Positions 1-8,475 of a stretch of DNA of 38,954 nucleotides are shown in pieces; the first letter of the stretch is position 1; each line of letters opens with the position of its first letter. The stretch spans positions 1,639,541 to 1,678,494 of the forward strand of contig NZ_HG322951.1 in assembly GCF_000455325.1 (NCBI RefSeq), written 5' to 3'. Position numbers and translations under genes: made by a program. The notes beneath the pieces were generated by a model. That model was not told the DNA's origin and did no database searches. It saw only the letters and a list, made by a program, of their open reading frames with translations. Source of the stretch: Mycolicibacterium septicum DSM 44393 (GTDB taxonomy: Bacteria; Actinomycetota; Actinomycetes; Mycobacteriales; Mycobacteriaceae).

Positions 1-44
1 CACCCGCTGCCGCACAGTCCGTTTCGGGAGAGGCAGGCCAATGA
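1..44 (+). CDS. mceA: Mce-family protein A, 3' end only
   Basis: Partial gene cut by the window start. Reading from base 3, the frame is open and ends at TGA 42-44, giving the C-terminal residues PAAAQSVSGEAGQ. The stop overlaps the mceB ATG at 41-43 by four bases (ATGA), the same junction used between later genes of this operon. Mce operons run yrbEA-yrbEB-mceA-F, so position argues for mceA. The tail itself has no diagnostic motif, so the call rests on context. Confidence 0.55.
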   Translation, partial: PAAAQSVSGEAGQ

Positions 45-1096
45 AATACCGCGGTGCGGCGATCGGCCTGTCCCTGTTCATGGTGGTCGCTCTGACGCTG
101 ACCTGGCTCGTGTACGTCACGCTGCGTCGTGACGTGGCGGGTAAGACGGTGCCGTATGCGGCGCTGTTCTCCGATGTATTCGGGCTGCGTGAGGGCGATG
201 ACGTCCGGATGGCCGGGGTCCGGGTCGGCCGGGTGGAGAAGATCGAGCTGGAGGGCGCTCTGGCGAAGGTGTCGTTCGTGGTGCAGGACAATCAGCCGAT
301 GTACGGCCGGACGGTCGCGTCGGTCACCTACCAGAACATCGTCGGCCAGCGCTATCTGGGCTTGTCGCTGGGGAACATCGGTGACCCGGGCCCGCTTCCG
401 GCCGGCAGCGTCATCCCGGTCGAACAGACCGATCCGTCGTTCGACGTCGGGACGCTGCTCAACGGATATGAGCCGCTGTTCAGCGTGCTCAACCCGCGCG
501 ACGCCGACAACCTCACCAAAGGGGTGATCGCCTCGCTGCAGGGCGACAACGCGTCCATCGTCGCGCTCGTCGACCAGACCTCGCAGCTGACCGATTCCTT
601 CGCAGGCCGGGATCAGGAACTCGGCGAGGTGATCAACAATCTGAACGCGGTGGCCAAGAACCTGGCCCAGCACAACGACAGCCTCGACGAGGTGATCACC
701 CAAACCCGGGGCATGGTCGCCACCTTCGACGCCCGCAGGCCCGAGATGGTGAACTCGCTGGGTTCGATCTCCAAGGTGGTGCAGCAGCTGTCGACCATCA
801 GCGATCAGGTGTACCCGTCGCTGAACGAGCTCGTGACCCGGCAGCCCGGGTTCGTCTCGCACATGGTGGGCATCGAACCGCAGCTCGCGTTCACCGGTGC
901 GAATCTGCCGTTGCTGCTCAAGGGATTCGCCCGGTTCACCAACGAGGGTGCCTACGCCACCACCTATGCGTGTGACCTGAATGCGACGGGCTTCTTCCCG
1001 GGCCTCAACGACGTCACCCCGATCATCGTCGACGCCGCCACCCCGGGGAACAAGGCGCAGTACACCCCCAAGTGCAGGAACATGGCCAATGGTTGA
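41..1096 (+). CDS. mceB: MCE family protein, MceB type
   Basis: This 351-residue protein is a substrate-binding/channel subunit of an Mce lipid importer, which spans the mycobacterial periplasm and works with YrbE permeases and an MceG ATPase. Residues about 7-28 form one N-terminal membrane anchor after MKYRG. The MCE (MlaD-like) domain follows at about 38-118, with the typical pattern of a small beta barrel (FGLREGDDVRMAGVRVGRV). The rest is helical and probably forms the tunnel seen in Mce hexamers. The ATG overlaps the upstream stop by four bases and the 3' end overlaps mceC by eight, so translation is likely coupled. Order and size (B before a shorter C and D, lipoprotein E) fix the letter. 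Which of the numbered mce operons this is cannot be told from the sequence alone. Confidence 0.9.
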   Translation: MKYRGAAIGLSLFMVVALTLTWLVYVTLRRDVAGKTVPYAALFSDVFGLREGDDVRMAGVRVGRVEKIELEGALAKVSFVVQDNQPMYGRTVASVTYQNIVGQRYLGLSLGNIGDPGPLPAGSVIPVEQTDPSFDVGTLLNGYEPLFSVLNPRDADNLTKGVIASLQGDNASIVALVDQTSQLTDSFAGRDQELGEVINNLNAVAKNLAQHNDSLDEVITQTRGMVATFDARRPEMVNSLGSISKVVQQLSTISDQVYPSLNELVTRQPGFVSHMVGIEPQLAFTGANLPLLLKGFARFTNEGAYATTYACDLNATGFFPGLNDVTPIIVDAATPGNKAQYTPKCRNMANG

Positions 1097-2162
1097 CCAA
1101 CTGACGAAATCGGAGACGCCGCAGGCGCCGAAGGCGCGGAAGAAACAGCGCCGTCCGCTGGAGACCTACAACCGGACCTGGCTCGGGATCATCGCGGTCG
1201 CCGTGGTGGCCGTGCTGATCGGGGCGATGCTGATCGTCAAGGTCGCCGATGTCGGCTACCGGCAGTACACCGCGCGGTTCCAGCAGGCCGCCGCGCTCAA
1301 GGCGGGCAACCCGATCACCGTGGCCGGTATGCCGGTGGGCGAGGTCAAGAGCATGAAACTGGCCGGCGACCACGTCGAGGCCAAACTCAAGGTGCGCGAC
1401 GACGTCCCGCTCGGCGAGGACTCCCGGGCCGTCATCAAGATCACCACCATTCTGGGCTCCCGCTATCTGGCCCTGCAGCCCGCGGGTTCGGGTTCTCTGC
1501 CCGACAACACCTTTGACCTCACCCACACCGAGGTGCCCTATGACCTGCAGGAGGCGCTGGGGGACGTCACGACCACCTTCGAGCAGGTCGACTCCGACAA
1601 GTTCGCCCAGACGCTGAGCATCCTCGGAAAGCAGATGGAAGGGTTGCCGGAAGTGGTGCCGCGGGCACTGCAGAACACCCACACGCTGGCGACCATCATC
1701 GCCGACCGGCGCGACCAACTCGGATCTCTGCTGGAGACCACCGACATCGTCGGCAACACCCTGCGCCGCCAGCAGTCCACCATCGGCAACCTGGTCAACC
1801 AGGGCAATGACCTGGTCGGCGAATTCGTCGAGCGCCGGGCCTCATTCCAGGCCATGCTGGCGGCGCTGACCAATCTGGTCCAGACCCTCACCGGCATCGT
1901 GGTCGACGACCGGCCACAGCTCGAGCAGTTGCTCACCAATCTCAAGGATCTGTCGAACATGTTGGGCCAGCACGATGATCTGCTGCGCAGCGTCCTGCAG
2001 TCCGGCCCGGTCGCCCTGCGCGGACTCGCCAATGCGACAGGCAACGGCAACGCCGGGGAGATGCACGTCGGCAACGGGCTGCTGATCGACTCCTGGATGT
2101 GTGCGATCAGCGGCAGGGCCAAGCAGTTCAACATGATCCAGTACTACAAGGACTGCAAATGA
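1089..2162 (+). CDS. mceC: MCE family protein, MceC type
   Basis: Third Mce subunit, 357 residues. I place the start at ATG 1089 (MVDQLTKSE), which overlaps the mceB stop by eight bases. The frame is open further upstream to 981, but that part lies wholly inside mceB and reads as Arg/Ser-rich shadow sequence. A basic cytoplasmic N-terminus (KKQRRP) precedes a membrane helix at about 33-55. The MCE domain follows at about 64-140 (AGMPVGEVKSMKLAGD), then a long helical region rich in Gln, Asn and Leu. It should assemble with the other five Mce subunits into the periplasmic conduit. It ends TGCAAATGA, with the TGA overlapping the mceD ATG. Confidence 0.9.
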   Translation: MVDQLTKSETPQAPKARKKQRRPLETYNRTWLGIIAVAVVAVLIGAMLIVKVADVGYRQYTARFQQAAALKAGNPITVAGMPVGEVKSMKLAGDHVEAKLKVRDDVPLGEDSRAVIKITTILGSRYLALQPAGSGSLPDNTFDLTHTEVPYDLQEALGDVTTTFEQVDSDKFAQTLSILGKQMEGLPEVVPRALQNTHTLATIIADRRDQLGSLLETTDIVGNTLRRQQSTIGNLVNQGNDLVGEFVERRASFQAMLAALTNLVQTLTGIVVDDRPQLEQLLTNLKDLSNMLGQHDDLLRSVLQSGPVALRGLANATGNGNAGEMHVGNGLLIDSWMCAISGRAKQFNMIQYYKDCK

Positions 2163-3277
2163 GCATGACTCGTAGCAAGCTGCTGGCCCTGTGCGTGGCC
2201 GGTGTGGTGCTGGTCGCCGCGGTGGCCGGCGCCGGCTGGTGGTTCCTCAAGGACCGCACCAACACCATCACGGTGACCGCCCAGTTCGACAGCGCGGCAG
2301 GTCTTTACGAGGGCAACACGGTTGCCGTGCTCGGCATGCAGGTGGGCCGCGTCACCAAGATCACCCCCAAGGGCAACTACGTCGAGGTCGAGTTCACGGT
2401 CGACAAGGACGTCCCGGTGCCGGCCGACGCGCAGGCGGTCACCATCTCCAATTCGATCCTCACCGACCGCCAGATCGAACTGACCCCGGCCTACCACGGT
2501 GGGGCGACCCTGCAGAACCACGACACCATCGGCCTGAACCGGACCAAGACCCCGGTCGAGTTCGCCCGGGTGCTCGACGTGCTGGACAAGCTGTCGTCCT
2601 CACTGAAGGGCGACGGTAAGGGCAACGGACCTCTCGCCGACGTGGTCAACGCCAGCGCCGCGATCGCCGACGGAAACGGTCAGCAGATGAAGGACGCCCT
2701 CGGCGAATTGTCAGACGCGTTGCGGCTCAGTTCCGATCGAGGAGCGGTCACCCGCGATCAGCTCACCACGATCGTGCGCAACCTGAGCTCACTGTTCGAC
2801 GCTGCCGCCCGCAACGACGCCACGCTGCGCGAGTTCGGCTCGACAGTCCGTCAGCTCAGCCAGATCCTGGCCGACGAGAACTTCGGCAGCGGCACCACCG
2901 GCAACAAGATCAATCAGGTGATCACCCAGGTGGGTGAGGTGCTGCAGGACCACCGCGACGAGGTGAAACAGATTGTCCTCAACGGCAATACCGCGCTGAC
3001 CACGTCGGTGGACCAGCGGCGGGATCTGGCCGAGTTTCTCGATCTGGCCCCGTTGACGCTGGACAACATCTACAACATCGTCGACCAGACGAACGGCTCG
3101 GCGCGGGCACACGTTCTGGTGGACAAGGTGCTGTTCGATTCGCAGACAGTCAAGGAGGTCTGCAACATGATGGGGCTGCGGCAGTTGGGGTGCAGCACCG
3201 GAACAGTGCAGGACTTCGGTCCTGACTTCGGGCTGTCCTACATGCTCGACGGCATGGCGGCGATGGGGCAGCGATGA
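2159..3277 (+). CDS. mceD: MCE family protein, MceD type
   Basis: Fourth Mce subunit, 372 residues counted from ATG 2159 (MSMTRSKLLAL), which shares ATGA with the mceC stop. A second ATG at 2165 is a possible start. Residues about 6-30 make the membrane anchor. The MCE domain lies at about 38-115 (FDSAAGLYEGNTVAVLGMQ), followed by a helical segment. A Cys pair near the C-terminus (CNMMGLRQLGC) may form a disulfide outside the cytoplasm. The adjoining genes are separated by four-base overlaps on both sides, so it is an internal member of a tightly coupled operon. Confidence 0.9.
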   Translation: MSMTRSKLLALCVAGVVLVAAVAGAGWWFLKDRTNTITVTAQFDSAAGLYEGNTVAVLGMQVGRVTKITPKGNYVEVEFTVDKDVPVPADAQAVTISNSILTDRQIELTPAYHGGATLQNHDTIGLNRTKTPVEFARVLDVLDKLSSSLKGDGKGNGPLADVVNASAAIADGNGQQMKDALGELSDALRLSSDRGAVTRDQLTTIVRNLSSLFDAAARNDATLREFGSTVRQLSQILADENFGSGTTGNKINQVITQVGEVLQDHRDEVKQIVLNGNTALTTSVDQRRDLAEFLDLAPLTLDNIYNIVDQTNGSARAHVLVDKVLFDSQTVKEVCNMMGLRQLGCSTGTVQDFGPDFGLSYMLDGMAAMGQR

Positions 3278-4539
3278 TCAGACCGGTGCGCAAATATGTT
3301 CTGCCCGTGGTGATGACGGCCTGTCTCACGATTTCGGGTTGTGCCTCTGAAGGCCTGGCCAGCCTGCCGTTGCCGGCTCCCGGCGTGGGCTCGGGTGGTT
3401 ACAAGCTGACCGCGATCTTCTCCAACGCCCTGAACCTGCCGGCCAATGCCAAGGTGAAGTTGGCCGGTGCCGATGTGGGCGAGCTCGAGTCGATGGTGGC
3501 CAGCAACTACACCGCGGTGACCACCCTGCGCATCATGGACGGTGTCCGGCTGCCCCGTGGCACCACCGCCGAATTGCGCTCGGCGACACCGCTGGGCGAT
3601 GTGTTCGTCTCGGTCAGGCCGCCGAGCCCGGTCGACCTGAACGCCCCGCTGCTCAAGGACGGCGACACGATCGGTCTGGATTCGACGCGGGCCGCCGCGA
3701 CCGTGGAATCGCTGCTGGGATCCGCGGCGATCCTGGTCAATGGTGGGGCGGTGCGCAACTTCACCAACATCATCAACGGCATGGGTAAGGCCACCGGTGA
3801 CCAGGGGCAGGCCTTCGGAAGCCTGATCGCCAAGACGAACCACACGCTGGGCACGCTCAACGCGCGCTCCGATCAGCTCTCGACCGCGATGACCGAGACG
3901 TCGCAGCTACTGCGGCAGATCGAGGACAAGAACCAGACCGTCAGTGAATTGATGGACGCGGCCGGGCCGGCCACCGACACACTGGCCGAGCACACCACCC
4001 AGATCGCGGATCTGATCACCCAGATCGGCGACACCTCGGCACAATTGCGCAAGTTCCCGTCGATCGCGGGGACCGACACCAGCGGGCGCAGCGCGATCGC
4101 CGACGCCAACAAGGTGGCGGGTGCCTGGAACGATGTGGCGCTGTCCCCGGATGCCTCGCTGTACGCGCTGAACCGGTTGATGCCGCCACTGGTGAAAGCG
4201 ACGTCCGGCAGCGGACTTTCGGTGCGTGCCAGCATCGACCGGCTGATCCTCGGGTCGATCCCGGATATCGGGTTCGCCGGTGACCCGGGATTGCACGGCC
4301 CCAAGCGCTACAACTGGCATCAGCTGGTCGGCTCCCTCCAGTACACGTTGTTGCGGTTGCAGGAGCGCGTCGTGGGTCGCGGCCCGGCGGTGCCTCAGAT
4401 GCCGGTGATCCCCAGCCCGACCGAGCCAGGCGAGATCGTGCCGGCTCCCGCGGCTCCTCCCGAGGCGCCGGGTCCGGTACCGCCTCCCGAGGTTCCGCCT
4501 GCTCCCGCTGAGGCGCCGGCGGCGGAGGCGCCGCGATGA
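3274..4539 (+). CDS. mceE: MCE family lipoprotein, MceE type
   Basis: Fifth Mce subunit, 421 residues, and the lipid-anchored one. The N-terminus is a type II signal peptide with lipobox ISGC, so Cys23 should be acylated after cleavage. MceE proteins (LprK-like) are typically lipoproteins, which supports the letter. The MCE domain is at about 43-125 (LPANAKVKLAGADVGEL). A helical region follows, and the last 50 residues are a Pro/Ala/Glu-rich tail (PPEVPPAPAEAPAAEAPR) that is probably disordered. Start and stop both make ATGA overlaps with mceD and mceF. Confidence 0.92.
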   Translation: MIRPVRKYVLPVVMTACLTISGCASEGLASLPLPAPGVGSGGYKLTAIFSNALNLPANAKVKLAGADVGELESMVASNYTAVTTLRIMDGVRLPRGTTAELRSATPLGDVFVSVRPPSPVDLNAPLLKDGDTIGLDSTRAAATVESLLGSAAILVNGGAVRNFTNIINGMGKATGDQGQAFGSLIAKTNHTLGTLNARSDQLSTAMTETSQLLRQIEDKNQTVSELMDAAGPATDTLAEHTTQIADLITQIGDTSAQLRKFPSIAGTDTSGRSAIADANKVAGAWNDVALSPDASLYALNRLMPPLVKATSGSGLSVRASIDRLILGSIPDIGFAGDPGLHGPKRYNWHQLVGSLQYTLLRLQERVVGRGPAVPQMPVIPSPTEPGEIVPAPAAPPEAPGPVPPPEVPPAPAEAPAAEAPR

Positions 4540-5786
4540 TCAACACACTCGCGGATTCCGTGGTCAACGTGGTCCGGGCCGGATACCGGCGCCGATCCTG
4601 GCTCTCGGCAGGCGCATTGGTGATGACCCTGGTGGTCGCAGGCGCCTACCTGATGGTCGGGGCGCTGCGGGTCAAGCCGTTCGACTCCAGCTACCGCATC
4701 ACCATCGAGCTGCCGGAATCGGCCGGCCTGCTGCCCAACCAGGACGTCACCCTGCGCGGCGTGCGGATCGGGAAGGTGGAACGGCTCAACATCACACCCA
4801 CCGGGGTCCAGGCGGTGGTGAACGTGAATTCGGCAGTGTCGATTCCGAAGTCCAGCGACGTGCGGGTGTCGGGTCTTTCCCCGGCAGGTGAGCAGTACAT
4901 CGACTTCGCGGCGAACACGGCAGACGGCCCGTTCCTGGCCGACGGCAGCGTGATCGGCCTGGGCAAGGCCACGGTGCCGGTCAGCCTGGCCCAGTTGCTC
5001 GCCGACGCCGACGGCGCGCTGTCCCAGGTCAATGTCGACAAGCTCGAAGTGATCCGCCGGGAACTGAGCATGTCGCAAGCCGGCCCCGGCAAGCTCGCCG
5101 ATGTCATCGACGGCGGCACATTCCTTCTCTCGACGCTGGATTCGGTCCTGCCCGAGACGGTGAGCATGCTGCGCAACAGCCGCGTGGTGTTCAACCTGAT
5201 GGCCGACAAGAACGCCGGCATCGTGGTGGCATCCGACAATCTCGACTCGACGTTCGTCGGGATCAACAGGATGCGGGACGGCTTCCGCCGGCTCACCGAT
5301 CAGACCCCGGGTGCGTTGAACTCCGTCGACAACCTGTTCGCCGACAACTCCGACACCATGGTGCAGCTGCTCGGAAGCCTGGCCAGCACTTCACAATTGC
5401 TGTATCTGCGGGTGCCGGCACTGAACGCGCTGTTCCCGAACTACCGCACGTCGGTGCTCGACGCACTGGGCAGCGTCATGCACGACAACGGGCTGTGGGC
5501 CACCGCCGACATCTACCCGCGCTATACCTGCGACTACGGAACACCGCGCCGGCCACCGGCGTCGGCCGACTACCCGGAGCCCTACATGTACACCTACTGC
5601 CGGGACGATCACCCGGGCGTCCTGGTCCGCGGGGCCAAGAACGCACCGCGCCCGGCGGACGACGACACCGCGGGGCCGCCGCCCGGGGCCGATCTCGGGC
5701 GCACCACCGACCCGACTCCGCGAGGTCGCTACACCATCCCGACTCCCTACGGCGGCCCGACCCTGCCGATCGAACCGCCCCGCTGA
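4536..5786 (+). CDS. mceF: MCE family protein, MceF type
   Basis: Sixth and last Mce subunit, 416 residues. A basic segment (YRRRSW) precedes a membrane helix at about 20-43. The MCE domain lies at about 51-130 (LPNQDVTLRGVRIGKVERL). A long helical part follows, then a C-terminal Pro/Arg-rich tail (about 360-416). Four cysteines around positions 328-352 (YTCDYG, YTYCRDD and neighbours) suggest an oxidised extracytoplasmic region. The start overlaps mceE by four bases. The 24-base gap to the next gene contains that gene's ribosome binding site, so the operon probably continues. Confidence 0.9.
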   Translation: MINTLADSVVNVVRAGYRRRSWLSAGALVMTLVVAGAYLMVGALRVKPFDSSYRITIELPESAGLLPNQDVTLRGVRIGKVERLNITPTGVQAVVNVNSAVSIPKSSDVRVSGLSPAGEQYIDFAANTADGPFLADGSVIGLGKATVPVSLAQLLADADGALSQVNVDKLEVIRRELSMSQAGPGKLADVIDGGTFLLSTLDSVLPETVSMLRNSRVVFNLMADKNAGIVVASDNLDSTFVGINRMRDGFRRLTDQTPGALNSVDNLFADNSDTMVQLLGSLASTSQLLYLRVPALNALFPNYRTSVLDALGSVMHDNGLWATADIYPRYTCDYGTPRRPPASADYPEPYMYTYCRDDHPGVLVRGAKNAPRPADDDTAGPPPGADLGRTTDPTPRGRYTIPTPYGGPTLPIEPPR

Positions 5787-5810
5787 TCCACCCAACCTCA
5801 CCCAAAGGAG

Positions 5811-6485
5811 ATGACGGTGACCGTGACCGCTGACAAGCACACCGACGACGACAAGACCGAAATCGTCGACGACGCAATCGGTATCGAAGAGACGGCCGAC
5901 GAGATCGTCGAGCCCGAAACCGAGAATGAGGCCGAGGCCGAAACCGAGGCCGAGGCCGAGGCCGACGACGACCAAGCCGAGCCCGAGGCGGAGGGCGCGA
6001 CCCGCGGCTGGCGCCGGCGCGCGCTCGTCGGCGCCGTGGCTGCGGTATTCGTTGCCGCGTTGGCACTTTCAGGCTTCCTGGGGTGGCAGGTGTGGCAGAC
6101 ACACCAGGTGGCGCAGGCCGGAAAGCAGGCCCAGGATTCCGCGGTGACATACGCCCAGATCTTGACGAGTATCGATTCCAGCAAGGTCGACGAGAACTTC
6201 AACGAGGTGCTGGCCGGTGCGACGGGCGAGTTCAAGGACATGTACTCGCAGTCGAGCATGCAGCTGCGCCAGCTGCTCATCGACAACAAGGCCTCGGCGC
6301 ATGGCGTGGTGGTGGACTCGGCCGTGCAGTCGGCGAGCAAGGACAAGGTCGTGGTGTTGTTGTTCGTCGACCAGTCGGTGTCCAACACCACCGTTCCCGA
6401 TCCGCGGATCGACCGCAGCCGCATCAAGATGACGATGGAGAAGGTCGACGGGCAATGGCGCGCAAGCAAAGTGGAACTCGCCTGA
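5811..6485 (+). CDS. Mce-associated membrane protein (Mas-like)
   Basis: 224 residues from ATG 5811. A long acidic N-terminus (roughly residues 8-62, rich in Glu, Asp and Ala) is followed by a basic stretch (RGWRRR), one membrane helix at about 70-90 and an extracytoplasmic domain of about 130 residues. This layout is typical of the Mas proteins encoded directly after mceF, which are thought to stabilise or assist the Mce complex. AAAGGAG at 5804-5810 abuts the ATG, which is too close for normal initiation. GTG 5817 or GTG 5823 in the same frame have better spacing (6 and 12 bases), so the true N-terminus may be two or four residues shorter. Confidence 0.8.
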   Translation: MTVTVTADKHTDDDKTEIVDDAIGIEETADEIVEPETENEAEAETEAEAEADDDQAEPEAEGATRGWRRRALVGAVAAVFVAALALSGFLGWQVWQTHQVAQAGKQAQDSAVTYAQILTSIDSSKVDENFNEVLAGATGEFKDMYSQSSMQLRQLLIDNKASAHGVVVDSAVQSASKDKVVVLLFVDQSVSNTTVPDPRIDRSRIKMTMEKVDGQWRASKVELA

Positions 6486-6492
6486 GCCGGCC

Positions 6493-7305
6493 ATGATGCG
6501 CATCGGCAAACTGATCGGCGCGGCAGCCCTGGCCGCGGGCTCCTTGGTGGCCGTCGCGACCGCCCCGCCCGCGGCGGCGTCGGCGGCATCGTTCTGTGAC
6601 GAACTGGGCGCCCAATGGGACGGGCAGTCCTGCCATACGTCGGTGACCTCGGACCGAAACGCGGTTCGTGACATCAAGATGGCACTGCCCGGCGATCTGG
6701 TGGAGAACTCCGTCATCCGGCAGTACCTGACCAACCTGATGAACAACTGGCGCAACGCCGCGCAGAAGATGGCCCATGACAGCTTCGGTGAGGAGCAGTT
6801 CGAGACCTTTCAGCACGGCGACGCGACGACGGCCGTCTTCCATGAGATGTACTCAGGGACGGTCGGTACCGATGCCCTGTCACACCCGAACGCGCCCATC
6901 GTCAGCGACGCGTACCGCACCTTCACGTTCGCGGGCGGGCGGCAGTTGCAGCTGGCCGACCTGTTCAAACCGGGTGCCGATTTCCGGGCCGAGATCCCGC
7001 GCCTGGGGGAGCCGTTCATCGTCGCCGCGCTCGATGCCGCACCGCCGCCGCATCAGCCCGGCACCTATCCGTTCACCCCGGACCGCTGGACCCCGGACAA
7101 CGTCTACTCGGGCGGATACAAGGCCTGGGCGCTGACCCCGGACGAGCTGATCCTCTATATGCCGGATTACCCGGTCGGGCGTGACAGTCCGATCGATTTC
7201 ACCCCGGGCAGGATGCAGTGGTCGATGGACGGCGGCACCGTGCAGGCGCACATTCCGCTCTCGGCGCTGGCCCCGGTGCTGCAGCCGCAATACGGCGGGG
7301 CCTGA
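6493..7305 (+). CDS. Secreted DUF3298/MPT64-like protein
   Basis: 270 residues with an N-terminal Sec signal peptide (hydrophobic core about 9-32, Ala-rich cleavage region). The mature part resembles the MPT64 (Rv1980c)/RsiV-like DUF3298 family. Supporting features are a domain with YRTFTFAGGRQLQLADLFKP near the middle and a C-terminal region with DELILYMPDYPVG, the usual fold landmark. The function of these secreted proteins is not settled. The gene starts eight bases after the Mas-like gene and has no good ribosome binding site (ATGATG start, second ATG at 6496), so it probably relies on coupling to the mce operon. A DUF3298 protein as the last gene of an mce operon suggests a cell-envelope role, which is inference. 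Confidence 0.72.
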   Translation: MMRIGKLIGAAALAAGSLVAVATAPPAAASAASFCDELGAQWDGQSCHTSVTSDRNAVRDIKMALPGDLVENSVIRQYLTNLMNNWRNAAQKMAHDSFGEEQFETFQHGDATTAVFHEMYSGTVGTDALSHPNAPIVSDAYRTFTFAGGRQLQLADLFKPGADFRAEIPRLGEPFIVAALDAAPPPHQPGTYPFTPDRWTPDNVYSGGYKAWALTPDELILYMPDYPVGRDSPIDFTPGRMQWSMDGGTVQAHIPLSALAPVLQPQYGGA

Positions 7306-7310
7306 TCTCC

Positions 7311-7330
7311 AGGCTTGAGCCTTTCGATTC
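7311..7330 (+). terminator. Weak hairpin after the mce operon
   Basis: AGGCT-TG-AGCCT (7311-7322) just after the 7305 stop is followed by TTCGATTCTT. The stem is only five base pairs and the T run is broken. It could end the mce transcript, but this is weak evidence. Confidence 0.25.
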
Positions 7331-7375
7331 TTCGCGAGGCTAATGGGTTACCCGGCCTGAGTTTGTTGCCACCAT

Positions 7376-7399
7376 GAGTCGCACCAATCAGTGCGACTC
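7376..7399. promoter_or_regulatory. Perfect inverted repeat before the ABC importer operon
   Basis: GAGTCGCAC, six bases, GTGCGACTC: nine-base perfect arms, ending 17 bases before the importer's first ATG (7417). It is either an operator or a leader hairpin. It leaves the ribosome binding site GGGGGAC (7403-7409) free but very close. No T run follows, so it is not a classical terminator. Confidence 0.45.
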
Positions 7400-7416
7400 C
7401 ATGGGGGACAACGGCC

Positions 7417-8475
7417 ATGCGCCTTTTCAGTTCGGTACTCGCGATGCTCAGCGCACTCGCGTTGGTACTGACCGCGTGTGGCTCGTCCGGTGAGTCGGCC
7501 CGCACCGAAGACGGCAAGACCGTGGTGCGTTACCAGGGCTGGGCCGGCGAGGTTCGATTCCAGGAACTGGCCGAGGAGCTCGGCTACTACCAGACGATCA
7601 AGCTCGATTGGGTGGGGAACACCACCAGCGGGCCGCAGGACATCCAGTCGGTGGCCACCGGCGATATCGACGTGGGTGAGGCGTTCAACGGTGCCGTGGT
7701 CAAACTCAACGCCGCCGGTGCGCCGATCACCTCGGTGCTCAGCTCCTATGGCGCCGATGAGGGCGAATACACCGGCTACTTCGTGCTGGAGAACAGCCCG
7801 ATCCACTCGGCACGCGACCTGATCGGCAAGAAGGTCGGGATGAATACCCTTGGCGCCCACCACGAGTTCCTGACCCGGGAATGGCTGGCCAAAGAGGGAC
7901 TGACCAACGACGAGATCAAAACGGTGACCCTCACGGTGGTGCCGCCGGTCAACACCGAGCAGGCGTTGCGGGAGAAGCAGATCGACGTCGCGGCGCTCAA
8001 CGGGATCTGGCGCGAGACCGCGCAGCAACGCGGAGGGATCCGGCCGCTGTTCACCGACAAGTCACTGTTCGGGGCGTTCAGCTACGGCACCTATGTGGTC
8101 CGTGACGAGTTCCTGGCCAAGAACCGGGATGCGGTCGCCGATTACGTCCAGGGCACGGCCCGGGCCATCCGCTGGACCCAGGTGACCCCGCGCGACGAGG
8201 TGGTGGCCAAGTTCCGCGAGATCATCAACAAGCGAAAGCGCAACGAGGACACCCAGTCCATCGAATACTGGCGCAGCTCGGGCATTCCGGTACCCGGCGC
8301 GGTGATCGCCGAACGCGAACTACAGACCTGGATCGACTGGCTGGTCCGCAACGGCGAGCTCAAGGAAGGCCAGCTCAAGGCCAAGGATCTCTACACGAAC
8401 GATCTCAACCCGTACGCCAACGGAACCTATCCCGAAGGCAGCGGTCCGGACGGGAAAGTGCTGGCGCACAAGTGA
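7417..8475 (+). CDS. ABC importer substrate-binding lipoprotein (sulfonate/nitrate/taurine type)
   Basis: 352 residues. The N-terminus is a lipoprotein signal with lipobox LTAC (Cys21), so the protein is tethered outside the membrane. The body has the SsuA/TauA/NMT1-type periplasmic binding fold: an early beta strand (VVRYQGWAG), a QSVATGDIDVGEAFNGA segment and LIGKKVGMNTLGAHHEF, the usual ligand-pocket and hinge landmarks. A ribosome binding site GGGGGAC precedes the ATG by seven bases. The gene overlaps the ATPase gene by four bases (GTGA). The neighbouring flavin monooxygenase suggests that the ligand is an organosulfur or similar small organic compound that is oxidised after uptake. The actual ligand cannot be read from the sequence. 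Confidence 0.85.
   Translation: MRLFSSVLAMLSALALVLTACGSSGESARTEDGKTVVRYQGWAGEVRFQELAEELGYYQTIKLDWVGNTTSGPQDIQSVATGDIDVGEAFNGAVVKLNAAGAPITSVLSSYGADEGEYTGYFVLENSPIHSARDLIGKKVGMNTLGAHHEFLTREWLAKEGLTNDEIKTVTLTVVPPVNTEQALREKQIDVAALNGIWRETAQQRGGIRPLFTDKSLFGAFSYGTYVVRDEFLAKNRDAVADYVQGTARAIRWTQVTPRDEVVAKFREIINKRKRNEDTQSIEYWRSSGIPVPGAVIAERELQTWIDWLVRNGELKEGQLKAKDLYTNDLNPYANGTYPEGSGPDGKVLAHK

Noticed and set aside
7374..7493. Small leader ORF as an annotated gene
   Set aside because: Only one Cys, overlaps the importer gene over most of its length, and no ribosome binding site. Kept as a tentative finding, not a feature.
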